Below are positions 6,612 to 12,584 of a stretch of 13,606 nt of DNA, in pieces. The notes beneath the pieces are model-generated. The model was not told the DNA's origin. It did no database searches and was given only the letters and a program-made list of their open reading frames with translations. Origin of the DNA: SIG607 sp045614505 (lineage in GTDB: Bacteria > Bacillota > Clostridia > Oscillospirales > Acutalibacteraceae); assembly GCA_045614505.1 (NCBI GenBank), contig JAZLDA010000108.1:1-13606 (forward strand). The letters are read 5' to 3'. The position numbers and the translations under genes were made by a program. Every line of letters begins with the position of its first letter. Within the stretch, counting starts at the first letter, position 1.

Positions 6612-6640
6612 TTGACAAAAACCATAAGTTGTGCTACAAT
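6612..6640 (+). promoter_or_regulatory. Promoter of T-box leader 2
   Basis: -35 TTGACA at 6612-6617, a 17-base spacer and -10 TACAAT at 6635-6640, only 11 bases after the stop of the preceding gene and without a terminator between. The second leader can therefore be transcribed from this promoter and also by readthrough from copy 1. Confidence 0.87.
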
Positions 6641-6646
6641 AGTACA

Positions 6647-6925
6647 GTCAATAAAGGCTTTGACGAAGAGTGCGCGCTCTGAGAACCTTACAGAGAAACG
6701 GTGGTTGGTGTAAACCGTCAGGTCATTAGTTCGTGTTTGTAGCTTCTGAGCCGAGGAGAAGAAAGTATTTTAAATATCAGTAGAACTCCTTCGTGATTGC
6801 TGCGTTAATGCATAGGAATTGTTAGATTCCAAGAGTGGCGGTCTTCCGCAATTTGAGTGGTACCGCGGGTGTGAAATAATTTCAGCACTCGTCTCAAAGG
6901 CATTACTTTGGGACGGGTGTTTTTT
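6647..6925 (+). promoter_or_regulatory. T-box riboswitch 2, probable Val specifier GTA
   Basis: Same architecture as leader 1. Stem I base GGCT/AGCC (6656-6659 with 6749-6752), a kink-turn with TTGAC opposite TG, then GAAG/CTTC (6665-6668 with 6743-6746). The AG bulge is TACAGAGAA and the distal stem is ACGGT/ACCGT. The trinucleotide in the specifier register is GTA at 6739-6741, followed by the usual purine (G). The stretch 6792-6840 matches 4175-4223 of leader 1 at 48 of 49 positions. The stem III tip is GCGG(TCTT)CCGC, covarying with leader 1. The T-box core is TTTGAGTGGTACCGCGG at 6852-6868, with TGGT fitting discriminator A of tRNA-Val. The linked tRNA-Val(GAC) should not read GTA, so the effector would be a tRNA-Val(TAC) encoded elsewhere. 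Confidence 0.93.
6885..6925 (+). terminator. Regulatory terminator of T-box 2
   Basis: A 15-bp stem (6885-6899 with 6906-6920, including G-T pairs), loop GCATTA and a T-run at 6920-6925. It is the same kind of stem as in leader 1 and competes with the antiterminator. Confidence 0.92.
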
Positions 6926-6954
6926 CGTCCTACGAAAATGGAGAGTACAAAACT

Positions 6955-9243
6955 ATGGAACAAATGACAGGACTTGATTTTAAAATAAAGGAAATGGCGG
7001 GGCGTATTAAGGAACTTCGTGAAATTGAAGGTCTTACCCCCGAACAAATGGCAGAAAAGACTGCCGTTACTACAGCAGAATATCTTGAGTGTGAAGCAGG
7101 TAACAGCGATTTAAACTTTGCATTTATTTACCGCTGTGCTCTGGCTCTTAATGTAAATGTAACCGATATTATTGAGGGTTACAGTCCTACACTTAAATCC
7201 TATACCGTTACCCGTGCGGGAGCAGGTCAAAAGATTGCTCAAGCCCACGGTATGACCTATTATAACCTTGCTTATGCATTCCAAAACAGAATTGCCGAGC
7301 CTCTTTATGTTCGCAGTATTTTTAGTGAGGAAGCACAGCACAAGGATATTGAGCTTACCACCCACGCTGGTCAGGAGCTTGATATAATTATTGAAGGTCA
7401 GCTTATGGTGCAGGTTGGCGAGCACAAAGAGGTTTTAGGCCCCGGAGACAGCATTTATTATGACAGTGATGTTGCTCACGGTATGATTGCTATCGGCGGT
7501 AAAGACTGTCTTTTCTATGCTATTGTTCTTAATCCCACCGGCGAGCCTATTCCCGAGCTTCTTCCCGCAAAGACAGTCCTTGAGCCAAAGGCTGTTAAAA
7601 AGGATGACAAGGAGCGTATCTATCAGAAATATATTGATGTTGTTGAGGATAAAAACGGCACTCCTACATCTATTAAATTTAAGAACACCGAGAAATTCAA
7701 TTTCGGCTTCGACCTTATTGACGCTCTTGCAGATAAAGACCCTGAGAAACTTGCAATGCTTCATATTTCAAAGGATAAAACAGAACGCCGTATCACCTTT
7801 AAGGATATCAAGAAAGCGTCAAATCAGTGCGCTAATTACTTTAAATCCCTTGGCATTAAAAAGGGCGACAGGGTAATGCTGGTGCTCAAACGCCATTATC
7901 AGTTCTGGTATGCAATGATTGGTCTTAATAAGCTGGGTGCAATTGCAATTCCTGCTACCAATCAGCTTCTTGAACACGATTTTGAATATCGCTTCAATGC
8001 GGCAGGTGTAAATACTATTATATGCACTGCAGACGGAGACACCGCAAATCAGGTTGACATTGCCTCAGCTAAATGTACAAGCCTTGTTAATAAACTTATT
8101 GTAGGCGGGGAAAAAGAGGGCTGGAGATCCTTTGATGATGAGTACACCCTATATAGTACCCACTATAACAGAACAGAGGATGCTCCCGGCGGAGATGACC
8201 TTATGCTTATGTTCTTTACTTCGGGAACTACAGGTTATCCAAAAATTGCCGCCCATAACTATAAATATGCTCTTGGTCATTTCCACACTGCAAAATACTG
8301 GCACACCGTCGACCCCGATGGTTTGCACTTTACCATTTCCGACACAGGTTGGGCAAAGTCAATGTGGGGTAAACTCTACGGCCAGTGGCTTTGTGAAGCG
8401 GCTATTTTCGTTTACGACTTTGACCGTTTTGATGCCGCTGATATTCTGCCTATGTTTGCAAAATATCATATAACCACATTCTGCGCACCTCCCACAATGC
8501 TCAGAATGATGGTAAAACAGGATATATCTAAATATGATTTTTCTTCCGTTTCTCATATGACCACAGCAGGTGAGGCGCTTAATCCTGAGGTTTACCGACA
8601 GTTTGAAAAGGCTACGGGTCTTCAGATACTTGAAGGCTTCGGTCAGACCGAAAGCACCATGATTATCGGTAATATGATTGGATCTTCTCACAAAATCGGT
8701 TCTATGGGTAAGCCTGCTCCCATTTATGATGTAAGCATAGTTGACAGTGATGGCAATCCCGTTGCCGACGGTGAGGTTGGCGAAATCGTTATCAATGTAA
8801 AGGACGGCGCGCCCTGCGGTCTCTTTACAGGATATTATCTTAACGAAGAAAAAACCAAAGAGGTATGGTACGACGGCTTCTATCACACAGGCGATACCGC
8901 TTGGCGTGATGAGGACGGCTTCTACTGGTATGTAGGACGCGTTGACGACGTTATTAAGTCTTCCGGCTACCGTATCGGACCCTTCGAAATCGAAAGCGTT
9001 ATTATGGAGCTTCCCTTCGTTCTTGAGTGCGGTGTATCCGCCGCTCCCGATGAGGTAAGAGGTCAGGTTGTAAAGGCAAGTATAGTTCTTGTGCCCGGCA
9101 CCGAGCCCACCGAAGAATTAAAGAAGGAAATCCAGAAATATGTTAAGGACAGAACTGCTCCCTATAAATATCCCCGTATTGTAGTTTTCAAAGACAGTCT
9201 TCCTAAAACTACCAGCGGAAAAATTCAGAGAAATAAGTTATAA
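6955..9243 (+). CDS. XRE-HTH + cupin + AMP-forming acyl-CoA synthetase fusion, copy 2 (Val T-box)
   Basis: A 762-aa paralogue of the gene at 4333 with the same three parts: HTH-like at about 14-76, cupin at about 120-193 (THAGQELD and AHGMIAIGG carry the metal-site-like residues) and synthetase at about 245-762. Motifs: FTSGTTGYPK (421-430), DTGWAKSMWGKLYGQW, EGFGQTES, GRVDDVIKSSGYR (661-673) and the catalytic lysine K756. The last 99 residues differ from copy 1 at only 5 positions, while the HTH-cupin part looks only about half identical by eye. With a Val T-box in front, isobutyrate is the inferred substrate (isobutyryl-CoA to 2-ketoisovalerate to Val). ATG 6955 follows GGAGAG (6940-6945) by 9 bases. 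The next gene starts 33 bases downstream without a terminator, so this is the probable first gene of the vor-ilvE operon. The substrate is not proven by sequence. Confidence 0.88.
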   Translation: MEQMTGLDFKIKEMAGRIKELREIEGLTPEQMAEKTAVTTAEYLECEAGNSDLNFAFIYRCALALNVNVTDIIEGYSPTLKSYTVTRAGAGQKIAQAHGMTYYNLAYAFQNRIAEPLYVRSIFSEEAQHKDIELTTHAGQELDIIIEGQLMVQVGEHKEVLGPGDSIYYDSDVAHGMIAIGGKDCLFYAIVLNPTGEPIPELLPAKTVLEPKAVKKDDKERIYQKYIDVVEDKNGTPTSIKFKNTEKFNFGFDLIDALADKDPEKLAMLHISKDKTERRITFKDIKKASNQCANYFKSLGIKKGDRVMLVLKRHYQFWYAMIGLNKLGAIAIPATNQLLEHDFEYRFNAAGVNTIICTADGDTANQVDIASAKCTSLVNKLIVGGEKEGWRSFDDEYTLYSTHYNRTEDAPGGDDLMLMFFTSGTTGYPKIAAHNYKYALGHFHTAKYWHTVDPDGLHFTISDTGWAKSMWGKLYGQWLCEAAIFVYDFDRFDAADILPMFAKYHITTFCAPPTMLRMMVKQDISKYDFSSVSHMTTAGEALNPEVYRQFEKATGLQILEGFGQTESTMIIGNMIGSSHKIGSMGKPAPIYDVSIVDSDGNPVADGEVGEIVINVKDGAPCGLFTGYYLNEEKTKEVWYDGFYHTGDTAWRDEDGFYWYVGRVDDVIKSSGYRIGPFEIESVIMELPFVLECGVSAAPDEVRGQVVKASIVLVPGTEPTEELKKEIQKYVKDRTAPYKYPRIVVFKDSLPKTTSGKIQRNKL

Positions 9244-9276
9244 TGTATAATATCACCTGAGAAAGGAGAGAGCAAT

Positions 9277-9942
9277 ATGTTCGGTAATAAAAGACTTACC
9301 CTTTTTTGCGGACATTACGGAAGCGGAAAAACAAATATTGCGGTTAATGCCGCAATAAGTCTTAAAGAAAAATATGATAATGTTGCTCTTGCCGACCTTG
9401 ATATAGTTAATCCCTATTTCAGAACTAAAGACAGTAGTTATGAGCTTAGCCAAAAGGGAATAAGGCTTATTTGTTCTGACTACGCTAATTCCAATGTTGA
9501 TATTCCCGCACTGCCGCAGGATATATACGCTATTACCGATGATAAAAGTTTAAAATGCGTTGTGGATATCGGCGGCGATGACAGAGGCGCTTATGTGCTG
9601 GGCAGAATAAGTGAAAAAATCGTAAATGAAAACGATTATGAAATGCTTATGGTAATAAATAATTACCGCCCTCTTACAAGAGATGCTCAGTCAACCTTAG
9701 AGGTATTAAGGGAAATTGAAACAGCGGCAAAGATGAAATTTACCGGTCTTGTCAACAATTCGAATTTGGGAGAGGAAACTACGGCAGATGACGTTTTGGA
9801 TTCTCTTTCTTATGCTGAAGAAATATCAAAAGTGACAGGACTTCCCATTGTGGCAACCACCGTTAAACAAGAACTGTATGAGTCTTTAAAGAACAAAATC
9901 GAAAATCTTTTTCCTTTAAAATTACAGGACAAAATTTTATAG
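9277..9942 (+). CDS. P-loop ATPase, MinD/CobQ-like, linked to the oxidoreductase genes
   Basis: A 221-aa soluble nucleotide-binding protein. The Walker A motif GHYGSGKT is at residues 12-19, a DLDIVNPYFR segment with D40 and D42 follows, and VVDIGGDD (D97) resembles a Walker B region. The layout recalls the SIMIBI/MinD-ParA-CobQ group, but the first lysine of the deviant MinD motif (KGGxGKT) is absent. No cysteine pair of the Mrp/NBP35 type is visible. It lies between the acyl-CoA synthetase and the ferredoxin subunit gene, in the same direction, with AAAGGAG (9262-9268) before ATG 9277 and no terminator, so co-expression is likely. A chaperone-like role, for instance in maturing the Fe-S or TPP-containing oxidoreductase, is a guess from position only. 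No gene symbol is justified. Confidence 0.75.
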   Translation: MFGNKRLTLFCGHYGSGKTNIAVNAAISLKEKYDNVALADLDIVNPYFRTKDSSYELSQKGIRLICSDYANSNVDIPALPQDIYAITDDKSLKCVVDIGGDDRGAYVLGRISEKIVNENDYEMLMVINNYRPLTRDAQSTLEVLREIETAAKMKFTGLVNNSNLGEETTADDVLDSLSYAEEISKVTGLPIVATTVKQELYESLKNKIENLFPLKLQDKIL

Positions 9943-9946
9943 ATTC

Positions 9947-9983
9947 CACAAATAACAATTTGTGACTTCAAATAAACAATTTG
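9947..9983. repeat. Two tandem AT-rich dyads upstream of the ferredoxin subunit gene
   Basis: CACAAAT(AACA)ATTTGTG at 9947-9964 and CAAAT(AAACA)ATTTG at 9969-9983. The two near-identical palindromes (CAAATAACAATTTG-like) have centres about 21 bases apart, roughly two helical turns. They fill the gap between the ATPase stop and the ribosome binding site. They could be an operator, an mRNA-processing site or only AT-rich spacer; no promoter is clear here. Confidence 0.5.
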
Positions 9984-9999
9984 CTAAGGAGTGTTTAAT

Positions 10000-10206
10000 T
10001 TGGCAAAGTTAACATTTAAGACCGACAACTGTAAAGGTTGCGGACTGTGTGTAGACGCTTGCCCCAAGCAGGTACTTGTTCTTGCACAGGACAAAATCAA
10101 CAAAAAAGGACACCACCCCGTTGAGGCGGCAAATATTGACGCTTGTATCGGCTGTGCATTCTGCGCAACTATGTGTCCCGATTGCATTATCAAGGTAGAA
10201 AGGTAG
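10000..10206 (+). CDS. 2-oxoacid:ferredoxin oxidoreductase, delta (ferredoxin-like) subunit
   Basis: A 68-aa dicluster ferredoxin-like subunit. Two [4Fe-4S] motifs are visible, CKGCGLCVDACP and CIGCAFCATMCPD, each a CX2CX2CX3CP run. It is expected to pass electrons between external ferredoxin and the TPP-bearing core of the VOR/KOR complex in the cytoplasm. The start is TTG 10000: AAGGAG (9986-9991) lies 8 bases upstream and MAKLTFKTDNCKGCG fits family N-termini. The in-frame GTG at 9991 overlaps the ribosome binding site and is less likely. It is followed after 8 bases by the alpha subunit, giving the order delta-alpha-beta-gamma typical of four-subunit 2-oxoacid oxidoreductases. VorD/KorD would be suitable names; substrate cannot be set from this subunit. 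Confidence 0.9.
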   Translation: MAKLTFKTDNCKGCGLCVDACPKQVLVLAQDKINKKGHHPVEAANIDACIGCAFCATMCPDCIIKVER

Positions 10207-10214
10207 TGAAAAAA

Positions 10215-11279
10215 GTGGCAGATAAGGTTTTGATGAAAGGTAATGAAGCAATTGCAGAAGCCGCTATTATTGCTGGCTGCCGTCATTACTTCGGTTATCC
10301 TATAACTCCCCAGACAGAAATTGCCGCTTATATGGCAAAGCGTATGCCGAAAATCGGCGGTTGCTTCCTCCAGGCAGAAAGTGAAATTGCCGCTATTAAT
10401 ATGGTATACGGTGTTGCTTCCACCGGCAAGCGTGTTATGACCTCTTCTTCCAGCCCCGGAATTTCTCTTAAGGGCGAGGGTCTTTCCTATCTTGCAGGTG
10501 CAGACCTGCCGTCTTTAGTAGTAAACGTACAGCGTGGAGGCCCCGGTCTCGGCGGTATTCAGCCTTCTCAGTCTGACTATTTCCAGGCTACCAAGGCAGG
10601 CGGTCACGGAGACTTTAAAATGATAGTTCTTGCCCCCGCTTCTGTTCAGGAAATGGCTGACCTCACCGTTAAAGGCTTTGAGCTTGCCGATAAATACCGT
10701 ATGACCTCTATGATTCTTGCAGACGGAACTATGGGTCAGATGATGGAGCCCGTTTCTCTTGATTATGAAATCGGCGCACCTACTGAAAAACTCTGGGCTA
10801 CTACAGGAACTAAAATGGAGCGCGAACACAATATTGTTAACTCTCTCTTCCTTGTTCCCGAGGAACTTGAAAAATCCAACTTTGACCGCTATGAGCGTTA
10901 TAAGTACATAGAAGAAAATGAATGTATGTGGGAAGAGTATCTTATGGAGGATGCGGAAATCTGCATCGCCGCCTTCGGTATTGCCGCTCGCGTTTCCAAG
11001 AACGCTATTAATGAGGCAAGAAAGCAGGGTATAAAGGTTGGTCTTATCCGTCCTATTACTCTCTGGCCTTTCCCCACAGAAGCCTTCAAGAAAGCAGGGG
11101 AGAAGGTTAAAGAGATTATTTCTGTTGAGCTTTCTATGGGTCAGATGATTGAAGACGTCAGACTTGCAAGCGAGAGCAAGGTGCCTGTAACCCTTTGCAA
11201 CCGTGCAGGCGGTATGATTCCATCTCCCGAGCATGTACTTGACGCAATTAAAGAAGCAGCAAAAGGAGGCGCAAAATAA
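10215..11279 (+). CDS. vorB: 2-ketoisovalerate-type ferredoxin oxidoreductase, alpha subunit
   Basis: 354 aa, close to the usual length. It begins MADKVLMKGNEAIAEAAI, characteristic of proteins annotated as VorB (3-methyl-2-oxobutanoate:ferredoxin oxidoreductase). FGYPITPQTEIA (26-37) is the active-site loop of the pyrimidine-binding domain, and TSSSSPGISLKGEGLSYLAGADLP and QRGGPGLGG complete the first domain. From about 250 comes the transketolase C-like domain (ICIAAFGIAARV, KVGLIRPITLWPFP). The complex interconverts 2-oxo acid + CoA with acyl-CoA + CO2 and two reduced ferredoxins. The start is GTG 10215, with GAAAGG 11 bases upstream; GTG 10206 is closer to that site but would add three residues before the family N-terminus. 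The TAA overlaps the next ATG by one base, pointing to translational coupling. Substrate choice among branched 2-oxo acids is inferred from family and context. Confidence 0.88.
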   Translation: MADKVLMKGNEAIAEAAIIAGCRHYFGYPITPQTEIAAYMAKRMPKIGGCFLQAESEIAAINMVYGVASTGKRVMTSSSSPGISLKGEGLSYLAGADLPSLVVNVQRGGPGLGGIQPSQSDYFQATKAGGHGDFKMIVLAPASVQEMADLTVKGFELADKYRMTSMILADGTMGQMMEPVSLDYEIGAPTEKLWATTGTKMEREHNIVNSLFLVPEELEKSNFDRYERYKYIEENECMWEEYLMEDAEICIAAFGIAARVSKNAINEARKQGIKVGLIRPITLWPFPTEAFKKAGEKVKEIISVELSMGQMIEDVRLASESKVPVTLCNRAGGMIPSPEHVLDAIKEAAKGGAK

Positions 11280-12034
11280 TGGTAGTATTTGATAAACCTC
11301 ATGCACTTACCGATGCTCCCATGCATTATTGCCCCGGTTGCACTCACGGTATTGTTCACCGTCTTGTTGCCGAGGTTATTGATGAACTTGGTATCGAGGG
11401 TAAGACCATTGGTGTTGCTCCCGTTGGTTGCTCGGTTATGGCATATAATTATTTTAACTGTGATATGATTGAGGCAGCTCACGGACGCGCTCCTGCAGTT
11501 GCAACGGGCGTTAAGCGTGCAGACCCCGAAAATCACATTGTATTTACCTATCAGGGTGACGGAGACTTGGCTTCCATTGGTATGGCTGAAACCGTACACT
11601 CTGCCGCAAGAAACGAAAATATCACCATAATCTTCATTAACAATGCAATTTACGGTATGACCGGCGGTCAGATGGCTCCTACCTCTCTTCCCGGTCAGGT
11701 AACTCAGACTTCTCCCTACGGCAGAGATGTAAATCACTGCGGTTTCCCAATTAAGGTTTGCGAAATGCTTTCCCAACTTGACGGTCCTGAGTATCTTGAG
11801 CGTGTTACAGTAAATAATGTAAAGAACATTAAAAACGCTAAGAAGGCTATTAAAAAGGCTTTCCAGAATCAGATTGATGGTAAGGGCTTCTCTCTTGTTG
11901 AGGTTGTGTCAAGCTGTCCTACCAACTGGGGTATGACTCCGAAGCAGGCGCTTGAATGGATTGACGAAAAAATGATTCCCTACTATCCTTTAGGCGTATA
12001 CAAGGATAGAAGCGCAGAAAAGGAGGAAGCATAA
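11279..12034 (+). CDS. 2-oxoacid:ferredoxin oxidoreductase, beta (TPP-binding) subunit
   Basis: 251 aa, a normal length for separate beta subunits. The TPP/Mg motif is visible as GDGDLASIG (92-100) through NN (120-121). HYCPGCTHG puts C18 and C21 near the N-terminus, and C51 (VGCS) and C212 (SSCPTNW) follow, matching the cysteine pattern that holds the [4Fe-4S] cluster near TPP in related enzymes. ATG 11279 shares its A with the alpha stop and follows AAAGGAGG (11262-11269). The TAA at 12032-12034 overlaps the ATG of the gamma gene in the same manner. The tight coupling supports a 1:1 complex. KorB or VorA would be used in databases depending on naming scheme, so no symbol is given. Confidence 0.92.
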   Translation: MVVFDKPHALTDAPMHYCPGCTHGIVHRLVAEVIDELGIEGKTIGVAPVGCSVMAYNYFNCDMIEAAHGRAPAVATGVKRADPENHIVFTYQGDGDLASIGMAETVHSAARNENITIIFINNAIYGMTGGQMAPTSLPGQVTQTSPYGRDVNHCGFPIKVCEMLSQLDGPEYLERVTVNNVKNIKNAKKAIKKAFQNQIDGKGFSLVEVVSSCPTNWGMTPKQALEWIDEKMIPYYPLGVYKDRSAEKEEA

Positions 12035-12567
12035 TGGCTACTAAACAGTTTTTATTCTCCGGCTTCGGCGGTCAGGGTATACTTTTCTCCGGTAAGTTTA
12101 TGGCATACAAGGGTCTTATTGATTCAAAACAGGTAAGCTGGCTTCCCTCATACGGCCCTGAAATGAGAGGCGGTACTGCAAGCTGTAGTGTTATCGTTAG
12201 TGATGAGCCAGTAGGCTCTCCCATTGTATCCAATCCCGATGTACTTATTGCAATGAATCTTCCGTCTCTTGATAAGTACGAGTCTTGCGTTGCTCCGGGC
12301 GGAATGATTTTCCTTGATTCCTCTCTTATTGAGCGCAAGGTGCAAAGAGACGACGTTTCTGTTTTCTATATTCCTGCTACTCGTCTTGCGGGGGAAAACG
12401 GTATGCCTACTCTCGCGAATATGATTATTGTGGGTAAGGTGTTAAAGGAGCTTGATGATTTTTCACAGACAAGTGTTGACGCAGCTCTTGCAAAGGTAAT
12501 TTCCGCAAAGCGTGCAGATATGGCTGAAATTAACAGAAAAGCTATGCAGATAGGCGCCGCAAACTGA
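12034..12567 (+). CDS. 2-oxoacid:ferredoxin oxidoreductase, gamma subunit
   Basis: 177 aa, the usual size for the separate gamma subunit. The N-terminal FSGFGGQGILFSGKFMA (7-23) and the segment SYGPEMRGGTASCSVIVSD are family signatures; the domain helps bind CoA and assembles with alpha and beta. Then follow VSNPDVLIAMN and PGGMIFLDSSL. ATG 12034 overlaps the beta stop by one base, with AAAAGGAGG upstream. It completes the four-subunit set. A 17-base gap with AAAGGAG leads to ilvE, so all are most likely in one transcript. Confidence 0.92.
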   Translation: MATKQFLFSGFGGQGILFSGKFMAYKGLIDSKQVSWLPSYGPEMRGGTASCSVIVSDEPVGSPIVSNPDVLIAMNLPSLDKYESCVAPGGMIFLDSSLIERKVQRDDVSVFYIPATRLAGENGMPTLANMIIVGKVLKELDDFSQTSVDAALAKVISAKRADMAEINRKAMQIGAAN

Positions 12568-12584
12568 TTAAAGGAGAAAGTACT

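Noticed and set aside
9991..9999. GTG 9991 as start of the delta subunit
   Set aside because: It overlaps the AAGGAG ribosome binding site; TTG 10000 is correctly spaced and fits the family start.
10143..10214. Earlier start for the alpha subunit, overlapping the ferredoxin subunit gene
   Set aside because: The added residues come from the ferredoxin-encoding DNA in another frame; the family N-terminus begins at GTG 10215.
10000..12567. Indolepyruvate or pyruvate:ferredoxin oxidoreductase
   Set aside because: IorAB has two subunits and PFOR in Clostridia is usually one long chain. The four-gene delta-alpha-beta-gamma set with a VorB-like N-terminus and ilvE next door fits a branched 2-oxo acid enzyme better, though 2-oxoglutarate specificity cannot be fully excluded.
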